Positions 17,935 through 27,625 of a stretch of 64,000 bases of DNA are shown here, piece by piece. The DNA is from Sphingomonas jinjuensis (GTDB lineage: Bacteria > Pseudomonadota > Alphaproteobacteria > Sphingomonadales > Sphingomonadaceae). Under the pieces are notes generated by a model. It was not told the DNA's origin. It saw only the letters and a program-made list of their open reading frames with translations, and searched no databases. The translations under genes were made by a program, and so were the position numbers. How positions within the stretch are numbered: the stretch's first letter is position 1; each line of letters starts with the position of its first letter. The stretch is taken from the NCBI RefSeq assembly GCF_014197105.1, contig NZ_JACIEV010000010.1, forward strand, positions 62,001 to 126,000. Direction: 5' to 3'.

Positions 17935-17983
17935 AGGCGTCTCTCCTGATGCGGTTTCAGAATACCGGGTTTGGCGTCTGCCG

Positions 17984-17997
17984 CCTTGCACGCAAGG
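17984..17997. promoter_or_regulatory. Palindrome in divergent promoter region (candidate operator)
   Basis: CCTTGC-AC-GCAAGG is a perfect inverted repeat in the 101-base spacer between the acyl-CoA synthetase and the serine hydrolase. On the plus strand, TTGCAC (17986-17991) and TTACGC (18009-18014) are 17 bases apart, so the palindrome would overlap a -35 element. Confidence 0.35.
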
Positions 17998-18035
17998 TTA
18001 CAGTTGATTTACGCGCCACTCAAGGCGATAGGACG

Positions 18036-19292
18036 ATGACGAATTCGAAATCGGGGTATGGGACGGGGATGACCATCGCAGAGCCTGGCGCGCATGGGTT
18101 TGACGCCGGTCGACTGGCGGCGATCGATGCCTTCGTGAAGGAGCGCTACCTCGACACCGGGCTGCTGCCGCACGCCCAGCTGCTCGTCGCGCGCGATGGC
18201 GAGATCGTCCATCTGTCGAGCCAGGGCGCTGCGCGCGAGGACGGCACCTCCGCGATCGACGATCGCTCGCTGTTCCGCATCGCCTCGATGACGAAGCCGG
18301 TCACCTCGGTCGCGTTCATGATGCTGGTCGAACAGGGCAAGGTCGCGCTCGACACCCCGGTCCACCACGTCCTGCCCGAGTTGAAGGGCCTCGGCGTCTA
18401 CAACGGCGGCGGCGCGGGGGTGCCGTTCGTGACCAGGCCGACCGGGGAACCGATGCGGATGGTCGACCTGCTCCGCCACACCGCCGGCTTCACCTACAGC
18501 TTCCAGAACCGCAGCAACATCGACGCCGCCTATCGCGAGGGCAAGATCGAGGCCTGGCACGACAATCTCGATCTTCAGGGCTTCGTCGCCGCGCTCGGCA
18601 GGATCCCGCTCGAATTCTCGCCGGGTGAAGGCTGGAACTACTCGGTCGCGACCGACGTGCTCGGCGCGGTGGTCGAGCGGGTGTCGGGCATGGACCTCGA
18701 CGCCTATTTCGCGACCAGGATCTTCCAGCCGCTCGGCATGGACGACACCTTCTTTCAGGTGCCCACCGACAAGCTCGACCGCCTCACCGACTGCTGGACG
18801 CTCCACCCGCAGAAGGGCCGCGTGCTGTTCGATCGCGGCGCCGCGTCCGCCTGGAGCCAGCGGCCGCGGCTGCTGTCGGGCGGCGGCGGGCTGGTGTCGA
18901 CCGCACTCGACTATCACCGCTTCTGCCGGATGCTCGAAAACGGCGGCGAGCTCGATGGCGTCCGCCTGATCGGTCGCAAGACGCGCGATCTGATGACGAC
19001 GAACCACCTGCCCGGTGGCGCGGATCTCGCCAGCATGTCCAAGTCGCTGTTCAGCGAGACGACCAACGCCGGCACCGGCTTCGGCCTGGGCTTCGCGGTG
19101 ACGATCGATGTCGCGCGCTCGATGATGCCGGGGTCGGTCGGCGAATATTACTGGGGCGGGATGTTCTCGACCGCCTTCTTCATCGACCCGGTCGAACGGC
19201 TGCACATGGTGTTCATGACCCAGCTGTCGCCCAGCAATACCTATCCCATACGGCGCGAGCTGAAGACGATGATCTACGCCGCGCTCAACTGA
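18036..19292 (+). CDS. Serine hydrolase, class C beta-lactamase/esterase family
   Basis: 418 residues. The catalytic SxxK is SMTK (about residue 86-89), the second motif is Y-S-V in WNYSVATD, and the C-terminal [10 protein letters not shown] segment replaces the KTG motif, a pattern typical of EstB-like esterases rather than true beta-lactamases. No signal peptide is evident, so it is probably cytoplasmic. The start at ATG 18036 is uncertain; ATG 18069 (MTIAEPG) is also possible. Neighbouring acyl-CoA genes suggest it cleaves an ester or lactone feeding the pathway (inference). Confidence 0.83.
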   Translation: MTNSKSGYGTGMTIAEPGAHGFDAGRLAAIDAFVKERYLDTGLLPHAQLLVARDGEIVHLSSQGAAREDGTSAIDDRSLFRIASMTKPVTSVAFMMLVEQGKVALDTPVHHVLPELKGLGVYNGGGAGVPFVTRPTGEPMRMVDLLRHTAGFTYSFQNRSNIDAAYREGKIEAWHDNLDLQGFVAALGRIPLEFSPGEGWNYSVATDVLGAVVERVSGMDLDAYFATRIFQPLGMDDTFFQVPTDKLDRLTDCWTLHPQKGRVLFDRGAASAWSQRPRLLSGGGGLVSTALDYHRFCRMLENGGELDGVRLIGRKTRDLMTTNHLPGGADLASMSKSLFSETTNAGTGFGLGFAVTIDVARSMMPGSVGEYYWGGMFSTAFFIDPVERLHMVFMTQLSPSNTYPIRRELKTMIYAALN

Positions 19293-19309
19293 CCCACGGA
19301 GAAACGACC

Positions 19310-21343
19310 ATGACCTCCCCCATCCGCACCGAACGCCATGGCGAGATCCTCGTCATCAGCTCGAACAACCCGCCGGTGAACGCGCTCGGCGCCGCCGTCC
19401 GCCAGGGGCTCGAGGCCGCGATCAAGGAAGGCGTCAACGACGCCTCGATCGAGGCGATGGTGATCCGCTGCGACGGCAAGACTTTCTTCGCCGGCGCCGA
19501 CATCACAGAATTCGGCAAGCCCTTCGTCGAGCCCGGCCTGCCGACCGTCGTCGACATGATCGAGGCGTCGGACAAGCCCGTCGTCGCCGCGATCCACGGC
19601 ACCGCGCTCGGCGGCGGCTGCGAGGTCGCGCTCGGCTGCCACTATCGCGTCGCCGTGCCCTCGGCGAAGCTCGGCACGCCCGAGGTGAAGCTCGGCCTGC
19701 TCCCCGGCGCGGGCGGCACCCAGCGGCTGCCGCGCATCGCCGGCGTCCAGCTCGCGCTCGAACTGACCGCCAAGGGCGATCCGATCTCGGCGAAGAAGGC
19801 GCTCGATGCCGGTCTGGTCGACAAGCTCGTCGGCGAGGATTCGCTCGAAGCCGACGCCATCGCCTTCGCCCGCGAGATCAAGGCGAAGCGCCCTATCCCC
19901 CGCGCCAGCCAGAAGACCGCGACCGCCGATCCCGCTGCGGTCGAGGCGTTCAAGAAGGAAAACGCCCGCCGCTTCCGCGGCTTCGACGCGCCCGCCGCCA
20001 ACATCGCCTGCATCGAAAAGGCGACCGACGGCTCCAGCTTCGAAGACGGCATCGCCTTCGAGCGGCAACAGTTCATGAAGCTGATGATGGGCACCCAGTC
20101 GGCCGCCCAGCGCCACCTGTTCTTCGCCGAACGCCAGGCTGCGAAGATCGACGACGTCGCCGCCGACGTGAAGCTGCGCGACATCCGCAAGGTCGGTATC
20201 ATTGGTGCCGGCACCATGGGCGGCGGCATTGCGATGAACTTCCTGTCGGCGGGCATCCCGGTGACGATCGTCGAGATGCAGGCCGATGCGCTGGAGCGCG
20301 GCACCGGCATCATCCGCAAGAACTACGAAGCGACCGCCGCCAAGGGCCGAATGAAACCCGAGCAGGTCGAACAGGCGATGGGCGCGCTGACGCCGACGCT
20401 CAAACTGGAGGACCTCGCCGATTGCGACCTCGTCATCGAGGCGGTCTACGAGAATATGGACGTCAAGAAGGAGCTGTTCGGCAAGCTCGACGCGATCGTG
20501 AAGCCGGGCGCGATCCTGGCGTCGAACACCAGCTACCTCGACATCGACGAGATCGCCGCCTCGACCAAGCGGCCCGAGGACGTGCTTGGCATGCACTTCT
20601 TCTCGCCCGCCAACGTGATGAAGCTGCTCGAGGTTGTCCGCGGCGAGAAGACCGCGCTCGACGTGCTGGCGACGGTGATGGCGCTCGCCAAGAAGATCCG
20701 CAAGGTCGCGGTCGTCGCCGGCGTCACCTATGGCTTCATCGGCAACCGCATGCTGATGCCGCGCCAGGTCGAGGCGATGAAGCTGCTGATGGAAGGCGCG
20801 ACGCCCGAGCAGGTCGACAAGGTGCATGTCGCGTTCGGGATGCCGATGGGGCCGTTCCAGATGTCCGACCTCGCCGGGGTCGATATCGGGTGGCATCGCG
20901 ATCCCACCCGGATCGAAAGCATCCGCGACGCGCTCGCTGCGGAGAACCGCTGGGGCCAGAAGACCAAGGCCGGCTTCTACGACTACGACGACAAGCGTAA
21001 CCCCTCGCCGTCGCCGCGGGTGGCCGAGATCATCGAGGACTTCCGCCAGAAGTCGGGCGCGCCTGCCCCGCGCCAGATCAGCGACGAAGAGATCGTCGAG
21101 CGCACGCTGTATCCGCTCGTCAACGAGGGCGCGCTGATCCTCGAAGAGGGCAAGGCGCAACGCGCGAGCGACGTCGATGTCGTCTGGATCTACGGCTACG
21201 GCTGGCCGGTCTATCGCGGCGGCCCGATGTTCTGGGCGCAGAGCGAGGGCCTGGGCAAGATCGTCGACGGCCTCGAAAAGCACGGCTTCACCCCCGCCAA
21301 GAGCCTGCAGGACGCCGCGGCGAGCGGCGGCAAGCTGAAGTGA
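19310..21343 (+). CDS. Bifunctional enoyl-CoA hydratase/3-hydroxyacyl-CoA dehydrogenase
   Basis: 677 residues. The N-terminal crotonase domain (1-190) has both acidic residues, E105 in GGGCE and E125 in TPEVKLG, and the oxyanion loop HGTALGGG. The NAD-binding motif [11 protein letters not shown] lies at about 296-306, followed by the C-terminal dehydrogenase domains, including [14 protein letters not shown] and the YGFIGNRM substrate loop. The order matches FadB/FadJ and peroxisomal MFE1. It performs beta-oxidation steps two and three. GGAGAAACGACC precedes the ATG. It lies 17 bases after the serine hydrolase, likely in one operon. Confidence 0.94.
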   Translation: MTSPIRTERHGEILVISSNNPPVNALGAAVRQGLEAAIKEGVNDASIEAMVIRCDGKTFFAGADITEFGKPFVEPGLPTVVDMIEASDKPVVAAIHGTALGGGCEVALGCHYRVAVPSAKLGTPEVKLGLLPGAGGTQRLPRIAGVQLALELTAKGDPISAKKALDAGLVDKLVGEDSLEADAIAFAREIKAKRPIPRASQKTATADPAAVEAFKKENARRFRGFDAPAANIACIEKATDGSSFEDGIAFERQQFMKLMMGTQSAAQRHLFFAERQAAKIDDVAADVKLRDIRKVGIIGAGTMGGGIAMNFLSAGIPVTIVEMQADALERGTGIIRKNYEATAAKGRMKPEQVEQAMGALTPTLKLEDLADCDLVIEAVYENMDVKKELFGKLDAIVKPGAILASNTSYLDIDEIAASTKRPEDVLGMHFFSPANVMKLLEVVRGEKTALDVLATVMALAKKIRKVAVVAGVTYGFIGNRMLMPRQVEAMKLLMEGATPEQVDKVHVAFGMPMGPFQMSDLAGVDIGWHRDPTRIESIRDALAAENRWGQKTKAGFYDYDDKRNPSPSPRVAEIIEDFRQKSGAPAPRQISDEEIVERTLYPLVNEGALILEEGKAQRASDVDVVWIYGYGWPVYRGGPMFWAQSEGLGKIVDGLEKHGFTPAKSLQDAAASGGKLK

Positions 21344-21350
21344 GTATGAC

Positions 21351-21493
21351 GCCCGATCCTCCCCCGCCAGGGGGAGGTGGCAGCCGAAGGCTGACGGAGG
21401 GGGCGGTAAGCCGCGCCCTCTCGACGGCGCCGGGCGTCCTCCCCCTCCGTCGCGCTTCGCGCGCCACCTCCCCCTGGCGGGGGAGGATCGGGC
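21351..21493. repeat. G-rich intergenic palindrome, family A copy 2 (31-bp perfect arms)
   Basis: Arms 21351-21381 and 21463-21493 are perfect inverted copies over 31 bases (beginning GCCCGATCCTCCCCCGCC). The inner part holds a second inverted segment (GACGGAGGGGG / CCCCCTCCGTC). The right end, GGGGGAGGATCGGGC, runs to one base before the amidase ATG and provides its ribosome-binding site. Confidence 0.92.
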
Positions 21494-21494
21494 G

Positions 21495-22811
21495 ATGACC
21501 TACCCCACCGCCCTCGCCACCGCCGCCGCCGTCCGCACCGGCGCCACCACCGCGCTCGCCGAAACCGACGCCGCGATCGCCCGGATCGAGGCCGCCAACC
21601 CCGCGGTCAACGCGATCGTCGTCACTGACTTCGATCGCGCCCGCGATGCTGCCCGCGCGCTCGACGCTCGCATCGCGCAGGGCTTCGACGCCCCGCTCCT
21701 CGGCGTGCCGATGACGATCAAGGAAAGCTTCGACGTCGCCGGCCTGCCGACCACGTTCGGCATCGAGCGCTTCCGCGATTTCGTCGCTGAGGACGACGCC
21801 GTCGCGGTGGTGCGCCTCAAGGCGGCGGGCGCGATCATCCTCGGCAAGACCAACGTCCCGCCGATGCTCGCCGATATCCAGACCAACAACCCGATCTACG
21901 GGCGCACGCTCAACGCGATCGATTCAAGCCGCGTCGCCGGCGGCTCGTCGGGTGGCTCGGCGGTAGCGCTCGCGACCGGGATGGTGCCGCTCGAATTCGG
22001 CTCCGACATCGGCGGCTCGATCCGCGTGCCCGCCGCGTTCAACGGCGTCTGGGGGCACAAGCCGACCTATGGCGTGCTGCCGACCGACGGTCATTTCTTC
22101 CCGGGCACCGATTTCGCCAGGTCGGTGCTGTCGGTCATCGGCCCGCTCGCCCGCGATGCCGACGACCTTGAGGCAGCGCTACAGGTCGTCGCCGATCACC
22201 CCCTCGCCCCGGCCAGGCGCCACGGCGACCAGTGGCGCATCCTGATCCTCGACCGGGCGCCCAAGGCGACGGTCCAGCGCTCGATCACGACTGCAATCGC
22301 GACGCTGGCGGATCATTTTCGCGCGAGCGGCGCCACCGTCGACACCGTCAGCGACCTGATCCCCGATCTCGGTCGCCAGACCGCGGGCTACGAACAGCTG
22401 CTCAACATCGCCATGTGGGTGCGCATGCCGCCCCAGCCGGGCAAGGAGCCGCCGACGCTCGCCACGTGGCTCCACCTCCACGACGAGCAGGCGCGCATCC
22501 AGCGCCAGTGGCGGCGCCTGTTCGAACACTACGACGCCGTCATCGCCCCCGTCGTCGGCATGACCGCCTTCCCGCACGACGACACGCCGCTGCCGTTGCG
22601 CCGCCTCGACATCGATGGCGAGGACACGCCGTTCCTGCGCCAGTTCGCCTTCCCCGGCCTCGCCACCTTCCCGATGCTGCCCGCCACCAGCGTGCCGATC
22701 GGACGCGACGGCGACGGCCTGCCGATCGGCGTCCAGGTGATCGCCGACCTTTACCAAGACCGCACCGCCCTCGCCGCCGCCCGCGCGGCGCATGAGTTTG
22801 CCTGGAGTTGA
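21495..22811 (+). CDS. Amidase (amidase signature family)
   Basis: 438 residues. The complete Ser-cisSer-Lys triad is visible: K76 (MTIKESFD), S151 (GGSSGGSA) and nucleophile S175 (DIGGSIRVPA). It hydrolyses a carboxamide in the cytoplasm; the substrate is unknown. The ATG at 21495 immediately follows a palindromic repeat whose end serves as the ribosome-binding site. It overlaps nothing but ends two bases before the ATG of the next acyl-CoA dehydrogenase, so the two are coexpressed. Possible job: releasing an acyl group from an amide conjugate for the neighbouring enzymes (inference). Confidence 0.9.
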   Translation: MTYPTALATAAAVRTGATTALAETDAAIARIEAANPAVNAIVVTDFDRARDAARALDARIAQGFDAPLLGVPMTIKESFDVAGLPTTFGIERFRDFVAEDDAVAVVRLKAAGAIILGKTNVPPMLADIQTNNPIYGRTLNAIDSSRVAGGSSGGSAVALATGMVPLEFGSDIGGSIRVPAAFNGVWGHKPTYGVLPTDGHFFPGTDFARSVLSVIGPLARDADDLEAALQVVADHPLAPARRHGDQWRILILDRAPKATVQRSITTAIATLADHFRASGATVDTVSDLIPDLGRQTAGYEQLLNIAMWVRMPPQPGKEPPTLATWLHLHDEQARIQRQWRRLFEHYDAVIAPVVGMTAFPHDDTPLPLRRLDIDGEDTPFLRQFAFPGLATFPMLPATSVPIGRDGDGLPIGVQVIADLYQDRTALAAARAAHEFAWS

Positions 22812-22813
22812 CC

Positions 22814-23998
22814 ATGACCGACCTCGACCAGTTCCGAGCCGACACCCGCGCCTGGCTGGAGGCGAATTGCCCACCCGAAATGCGCGAACCTATCCGCAGC
22901 GAGAAGGACGTGTGCTGGGGCGGTCGCCACTATGACGCCGCCGCCAACCCGCCGCAGGACGCCTGGCTGAAGGCGATGGGCGAACGCGGCTGGACGGTGC
23001 CCGACTGGCCGAAGGAATATGGCGGCGGCGGCCTCTCGCCTGCCGAAACCAAGGTGCTGCGTGAGGAGATGCGCAGCATCAACGCCCGCAACCCGTTGAA
23101 CAGCTTCGGCATCTCGATGCTCGGGCCGGCGCTGCTGAAATACGGCAGCGAGGAGCAGAAGCTGGAGCATCTGCCCAAGATCGCGCGCGGCGAGATCCGC
23201 TGGTGCCAGGGCTATTCGGAGCCGAACGCCGGCAGCGACCTCGCCGGCCTCGCCACCAGCGCCGAGGACGCGGGCGACCATTATATCGTCAACGGGCAAA
23301 AGGTCTGGACGAGCTACGCCGACAAGGCCGACTGGATCTTCTGTCTCGTCCGCACCGACAAGACGACCAAGCAGGGCGGCATCAGCTTCGTTCTGTTCGA
23401 CATGGAAACGCCCGGCGTCTCGACCAAGCCGATCCTGCTGATCAGCGGCTATTCGCCCTTCTGCGAAACCTTCATGGACAATGTGAAGGTGCCCAAGAAG
23501 AACCGCATCCACGACGAGAACAAAGGCTGGGACGTCGCCAAATATCTCCTTGGCCATGAGCGCGAGATGATCTCGGGCATGGGCCTCGGCGGTCAGGGGG
23601 AAAACCCGCTGGTCATCGGCGCGATCGCCACGGTCGGCCTCGACGCGCAGGGTCGCCTCGCCGACCCGCTGCTCCGCGCCGCCATCGCGAAGTTCGAGGT
23701 ACGGACCAAGGCCTTCCGCGCCCAGTCGGAAAAGTTCATCGACGAGCTGAAGGCCGGCCGCGCTCATCCTGCCCAGCCCTCGATGATGAAATATTACGGC
23801 ACCGAGCTGAACAAGGATCGCCACGAGCTGATCATGGCGGCCGGCGGCTCCGACGCGCTGGAATGGGAGAGTGAGCGCTCGAATACCGGCGCCGCGCCGC
23901 GCGCCTGGCTGCGCACCAAGGCGAATTCGATCGAGGGCGGGACGAGCGAGATCCAGCTCAACATCATCGCCAAGCGGATTCTGGAGTTGCCAAGCTGA
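22814..23998 (+). CDS. Acyl-CoA dehydrogenase, long partner of pair 1 (catalytic-Glu subunit)
   Basis: 394 residues, resembling the FadE26-type subunits. The substrate-loop glutamate sits in LLGHERE (E249), the position of the catalytic base in FadE26/isovaleryl-CoA dehydrogenase-like enzymes. The usual FAD-binding RxQFG segment is missing; the region reads DELKAGRAHPAQPS instead. The N-terminal WPKEYGGGG and WCQGYSEPNAGSDLA motifs are intact. The short acyl-CoA dehydrogenase 158 bases downstream has RKQFG but lacks the Glu, so the two probably form one heteromeric enzyme. The ATG at 22814 follows GGAG. Confidence 0.9.
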   Translation: MTDLDQFRADTRAWLEANCPPEMREPIRSEKDVCWGGRHYDAAANPPQDAWLKAMGERGWTVPDWPKEYGGGGLSPAETKVLREEMRSINARNPLNSFGISMLGPALLKYGSEEQKLEHLPKIARGEIRWCQGYSEPNAGSDLAGLATSAEDAGDHYIVNGQKVWTSYADKADWIFCLVRTDKTTKQGGISFVLFDMETPGVSTKPILLISGYSPFCETFMDNVKVPKKNRIHDENKGWDVAKYLLGHEREMISGMGLGGQGENPLVIGAIATVGLDAQGRLADPLLRAAIAKFEVRTKAFRAQSEKFIDELKAGRAHPAQPSMMKYYGTELNKDRHELIMAAGGSDALEWESERSNTGAAPRAWLRTKANSIEGGTSEIQLNIIAKRILELPS

Positions 23999-24024
23999 TT
24001 TCCGTCCCATTCGCTTGCCCCCCG

Positions 24025-24130
24025 CCGTTCGTGGTGAGGAGGGGCTGAGCGAAGCCGAAGCCCCGTCTCGAACCACATATCCTTCGAGACGCCACTTCGA
24101 CTGCGCTCAGTGGCTCCTCAGGACGAACGG
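24025..24130. repeat. Family B intergenic palindrome, copy 2
   Basis: CCGTTCGTGGTGAGGAGGGG...CCGAAGCCCCGTCTCGAA and its inverted partner TTCGAGACGCC...GACTGCGCTCAGTGGC...GGACGAACGG make a long imperfect hairpin between the two acyl-CoA dehydrogenase genes of pair 1. Confidence 0.82.
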
Positions 24131-24156
24131 AGGTCTTCTGATTTCGGAGCTCTCCC

Positions 24157-25284
24157 ATGCCTCTCTACCTCAACGACGAACAGACGATGCTCCGCGACAC
24201 CGCGAAGGACTTCGTCGCCGACGCCGCCCCCGTCTCGCACCTGCGTGACCTGCGCGATGCCGACGATCCCACCGGCTTCAGCCGCGACCTGTGGAAACAG
24301 TTCGGCGAGATGGGCTTCACCGGCATCCTGATCGGCGAGGATCAGGGCGGCCTCGGCCTCGGCCATGTCGAGGCCGGCGTGGTGCTTGAGGAGATCGGCC
24401 GCAACCTCTCGCCCTCGCCCTTCCTCTCCACCGCCGTCGCCGCGGTCGAGGCGTTGAAGGGCAGCGCCCAGGCCGAGCGCTGGTTTCCCGGCATCATCGC
24501 CGGCGAAACCGTCGCCGCGCTCGCGATCGACGAACGCGCCAAGCACGGCACCGGCATCGCGATGAAGGCCGAACGCTCGGGCAACGGCTTCAAGCTGTCG
24601 GGCGCCAAGCGTTTCGTCGGCCATGGTCATGTCGCCGACCTCGTCATCGTCGCCGCGCGCACCGCCGGCAGCGAGCATGACGAGAGCGGCATCACCCTAT
24701 TCGCCATCGACAAGGGCGCGGCCGGGCTCTCCGCCGATGCCGAGCGCCTCGCCGATTCCAGCATCGCCGCGCGCCTGACCTTCGATGGCGTGGAGGTCGA
24801 TGCCGACGCGGTGATCGGCGAGGTCGACGCCGGGGCCGACCCGCTGAACCGCCTGCTCCGCGCGGGTCGTACCGGTGCCTCGGCCGAACTGCTCGGCGTG
24901 GGCGGCGGCGCGATGGACATGACCGTCGGCTACCTCAAGGAGCGCAAGCAGTTCGGTACGCTGATCGGCACCTTCCAGGCGCTCCAGCATCGCGCGGCCC
25001 ACCTGTACAGCGAGATGGAAGTGGCCCGCGCCGCCGTGCTGAAGGCCCAGCAACTGCTCGACGCCGGCGACGCCCAGGCCGACGAGGCGGTGTCGGTCGC
25101 CAAGGCGATGGCGGCGATGGCGACGACGCTCAGCGTGAATGAAAGCGTCCAGATGCACGGCGGCATCGGCATGACCGACGAATATGACGTCGGCTTCTAC
25201 ATGAAGCGCGCGCGCGTCCTGTCCGAACTGTGGGGCGACGCAAACTTCCACGCCGACCGACTGGCCATCGCCGCAGGATATTGA
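24157..25284 (+). CDS. Acyl-CoA dehydrogenase, short partner of pair 1 (FAD-binding subunit)
   Basis: 375 residues. It has the FAD/dimer motif RKQFGTLIGTFQALQHR starting at residue 263 and the C-terminal MHGGIGMTDEYDV loop. Where a normal ACAD has the catalytic Glu, it reads LLRAGRTGASAELLG (233-247) with no acid in place. Together with the long partner, which has the Glu but no RxQFG, this gives complementary half-sites as described for actinobacterial FadE26-FadE27 and FadE28-FadE29 alpha2beta2 enzymes acting on steroid side chains. Substrate here is unknown. Confidence 0.9.
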   Translation: MPLYLNDEQTMLRDTAKDFVADAAPVSHLRDLRDADDPTGFSRDLWKQFGEMGFTGILIGEDQGGLGLGHVEAGVVLEEIGRNLSPSPFLSTAVAAVEALKGSAQAERWFPGIIAGETVAALAIDERAKHGTGIAMKAERSGNGFKLSGAKRFVGHGHVADLVIVAARTAGSEHDESGITLFAIDKGAAGLSADAERLADSSIAARLTFDGVEVDADAVIGEVDAGADPLNRLLRAGRTGASAELLGVGGGAMDMTVGYLKERKQFGTLIGTFQALQHRAAHLYSEMEVARAAVLKAQQLLDAGDAQADEAVSVAKAMAAMATTLSVNESVQMHGGIGMTDEYDVGFYMKRARVLSELWGDANFHADRLAIAAGY

Positions 25285-25292
25285 CGAACCTC

Positions 25293-25430
25293 GATCCTCC
25301 CCGGCACGGGGAGGGAGGACCATCGCGAAGCGATGGTGGAGGGGGCTCTCCACAAGCGTTATCGCCTGCCGAACGCCCCCTCCACCACCCGGTTGTGCCG
25401 GGCGGTCCCCCTCCCCGTGCGCGGGGAGGA
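25293..25430. repeat. G-rich intergenic palindrome, family A copy 3
   Basis: GATCCTCCCCGGCACGGGGA at the left and TCCCCGTGCGCGGGGAGGA at the right, with inner GATGGTGGAGGGGGC / GCCCCCTCCACCA arms, form a long imperfect hairpin between the acyl-CoA dehydrogenase and the thioesterase. Confidence 0.85.
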
Positions 25431-25473
25431 CTTCAGCATGCCCTTCCCCCGTGCGGGAAACACCGGAGGATCG

Positions 25474-26364
25474 ATGGACCTGAACACCCCGCACGATACG
25501 CCGCCCGAAACACTCGTCGCCTCGCTCGTGACCCTGCTCGACGTCGAGGAAATCGATACCGACCTGTTCCGTGGCGCCCGCCAGCCCGGCGGCGTCGGCC
25601 GCGTGTTCGGCGGCCAGGTGATCGCCCAGGCGCTTCAGGCCGCGCAACGCTCGACCGAGGGCAAGGCGGCGCACTCGCTCCACGCCTATTTCATGCGGCC
25701 GGGCGACGAGAACTTCCCGATCATCTATCGTGTCGTCCGCGATTTCGAAGGCAAGAGCTTCGCCACCCGCCGCGTCATCGCGATGCAGCGCGGCCAGCCA
25801 ATCCTCAACATGGCCGCCTCGTTCCAGACCCCCGAGGAAGGGCTTCATCACCAGGACGCGATGCCCGAGGTGCCGTCGCCCGACGGCCTGCTGACCGAGC
25901 AGCAGCTACGCGCCAAGGCGATCGACGCGATCCCCGAGAAGATGCGCGACGCCTTCCTGCGCCCGCGTCCGATCGAGATCCGGCCCGTCCGCCCGCGCAA
26001 CTGGCTGCAACCCGTCAAGGGCGAGCCCTTCCACCAAAGCTGGTTTCGCTGCGTGGCGCCGCTGCCCGACGATCCCGCGCTGCACCGTGCGGTGCTCGCC
26101 TATGCCTCCGACATGTCGTTGATGGGGACCAGCATGATCCCCCATGGCGTAGGCTTCACGACCAAGGGCATGCAGTGCGCCAGCCTCGATCATTCGATCT
26201 GGCTGCACGAGGATTTCCGCGCCGACGACTGGCTGCTCTATGCGATGGACAGCCCCTGGGCCGGCCACGCCCGCGGCATGAACCGCGGCAGCATCTTCAC
26301 CCGCGACGGCCGCCTCGTCGCCAGCGTCGCGCAGGAAGGACTGATCCGCAAGCGCGAGGTGTAG
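25474..26364 (+). CDS. tesB: Acyl-CoA thioesterase II (TesB-like)
   Basis: 296 residues with the double hot-dog fold of TesB. N-terminal motif GGVGRVFGGQVIAQALQAA (about 36-54), SLHAYFMRPGD (about 69-79), then C-terminal AYASDMSLMGTSMIPHG with the catalytic Asp and SLDHSIWLHEDFRADDWLLY. It hydrolyses medium/long acyl-CoA to free acid and CoA, probably relieving CoA trapping in the pathway. ATG 25474 has GGAGG in front; ATG 25438 is an alternative whose ribosome-binding site would come from the palindrome. Confidence 0.92.
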   Translation: MDLNTPHDTPPETLVASLVTLLDVEEIDTDLFRGARQPGGVGRVFGGQVIAQALQAAQRSTEGKAAHSLHAYFMRPGDENFPIIYRVVRDFEGKSFATRRVIAMQRGQPILNMAASFQTPEEGLHHQDAMPEVPSPDGLLTEQQLRAKAIDAIPEKMRDAFLRPRPIEIRPVRPRNWLQPVKGEPFHQSWFRCVAPLPDDPALHRAVLAYASDMSLMGTSMIPHGVGFTTKGMQCASLDHSIWLHEDFRADDWLLYAMDSPWAGHARGMNRGSIFTRDGRLVASVAQEGLIRKREV

Positions 26365-26375
26365 GATCTATCCGA

Positions 26376-26456
26376 CCCTCACCCTTCCGGCGCTGCGCGC
26401 CTCCCTCCCTCTCCCACCGGGAGAGGGAACAGCCGCCGAAGGCGGCAAGGGTGAGG
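26376..26456. repeat. Family A palindrome, copy 4 (short type)
   Basis: CCCTCACCCTTCCGGCGCTG...CCTCTCCCACCGGGAGAGG...GCCGCCGAAGGCGGC AAGGGTGAGG: outer arms plus two nested hairpins, between the convergent thioesterase and TonB-domain genes. It may end both transcripts. Confidence 0.8.
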
Positions 26457-26481
26457 ACCGACGTAACACGATCCGCTTCGA

Positions 26482-27585
26482 TCAATCCCCGTCGGTATTC
26501 GGCGTCATCCCCGGCTTGCCCATCGCGAACCGCACCCGCTCGACGCAGCCGGTGAAGCCCGTCTTCGATACCGCCACCACGCCCTCGCGGATCAACTGGG
26601 TCGCCGCAACACCGAAATCGGCCGATGGCTCGCTGGCGAGCACCGTGATCGCTCCCGTCCCGCCCCAGGGCGCGACGTCGAAGCCGATCAGCGCCCATCC
26701 CTCGATCGACCGCTTGCGATAGGGATCGGGATAGCGAAGCGGCGGTCGCTTCGCCCACCCGATCTCGCGCGGGCACGTCGCACCGACGGGCCAGACGCTC
26801 TCCTTCTCGGGCGGGACCGGCGCCTCCAGCACCCCCGCCACGCGGTAATAGGGAAAGCGGCACCCGGTCTTGGGACCATTGGTATAGCGCGATTGCTCCA
26901 GCGCCACGCTCGCCGCATCGTTGAGTGCCGCATTCCCGGTGCCCGTCAGCACGCGAACCCCGGTCGGCTTGCCCCCGGCATCGAGATCATAGGCCAGCAT
27001 CGTCCAGTCGCGCACGCCGGGCGTTGCTGCCACCTTGTCGAAGTCCGGGAACACCTGGTTCAGCGGCGCCGGCCGCGGCGCCTTGTCGCAGGTCGCCGTC
27101 GCGGGAAAGATCGCCGCCCAGCCCTCGCGCGGCAACCGTCCCTCGATCGGGTTGAGCGTGTACGAGATCAGGTCGTCGACCGGCGTGTCGGCATAACTGG
27201 TCCGCCGCGCGGTATAGCTGATCCGACAGTCCTTGCGCTCGCCGCCCGCCGAAAAGCGCGATGCCGCCAGCGAGGGACCGATGTCGTCGGCATAGGGGAC
27301 ATAGCCCGCGGTCACCACCCGCTCGATCGACAGCGGCCGCCCGCTCGCATCGAGGCGGAAGCGATAATCGACCGGCTTGGGCTGATCGGCGAAGGGATAG
27401 ATCAGCGCCAGATAGGGTCGCCGCATCCGCACCGCCTGCACCGCCATGCCGGCGCACGTGACGGTGCCGGGCATCCACGCCAACAGCTGCCGCTCGGGCA
27501 CCGGCGGCGCGGTGACGATCGGCGGCGGCACCGGCGTCGCCGATTGGGTGAGACCGAAGGCGAGCGCGGCGAGTCGAAGCGGCAT
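26482..27585 (-). CDS. TonB C-terminal-like repeat protein, probably periplasmic
   Basis: 367 residues. A short N-terminal signal-like segment (MPLRLAALAFGLTQSA) is followed by a Pro-rich stretch and then by two or three TonB-C-like modules, the last with RYPDPYRKRSIEGWALIGFDV and ASEPSADFGVAATQLIREG. Paired cysteines in each module suggest disulfides. It lacks the membrane anchor plus Pro-rich spacer of a normal TonB, so a role as a canonical energy transducer is unlikely. Similar proteins are frequent in sphingomonads without known function. It is transcribed against the neighbouring thioesterase. Confidence 0.72.
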   Translation of the reverse strand: MPLRLAALAFGLTQSATPVPPPIVTAPPVPERQLLAWMPGTVTCAGMAVQAVRMRRPYLALIYPFADQPKPVDYRFRLDASGRPLSIERVVTAGYVPYADDIGPSLAASRFSAGGERKDCRISYTARRTSYADTPVDDLISYTLNPIEGRLPREGWAAIFPATATCDKAPRPAPLNQVFPDFDKVAATPGVRDWTMLAYDLDAGGKPTGVRVLTGTGNAALNDAASVALEQSRYTNGPKTGCRFPYYRVAGVLEAPVPPEKESVWPVGATCPREIGWAKRPPLRYPDPYRKRSIEGWALIGFDVAPWGGTGAITVLASEPSADFGVAATQLIREGVVAVSKTGFTGCVERVRFAMGKPGMTPNTDGD

Positions 27586-27625
27586 GGCGCGATCCTGCGC
27601 GCGCCGCGTTGCCGCTTCAAGTCAC

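Noticed and set aside
18036..19292. Beta-lactamase resistance gene
   Set aside because: SMTK and Y-S-V are present but the C-terminal KTG is not, and there is no signal peptide. It is better called an EstB-like esterase.
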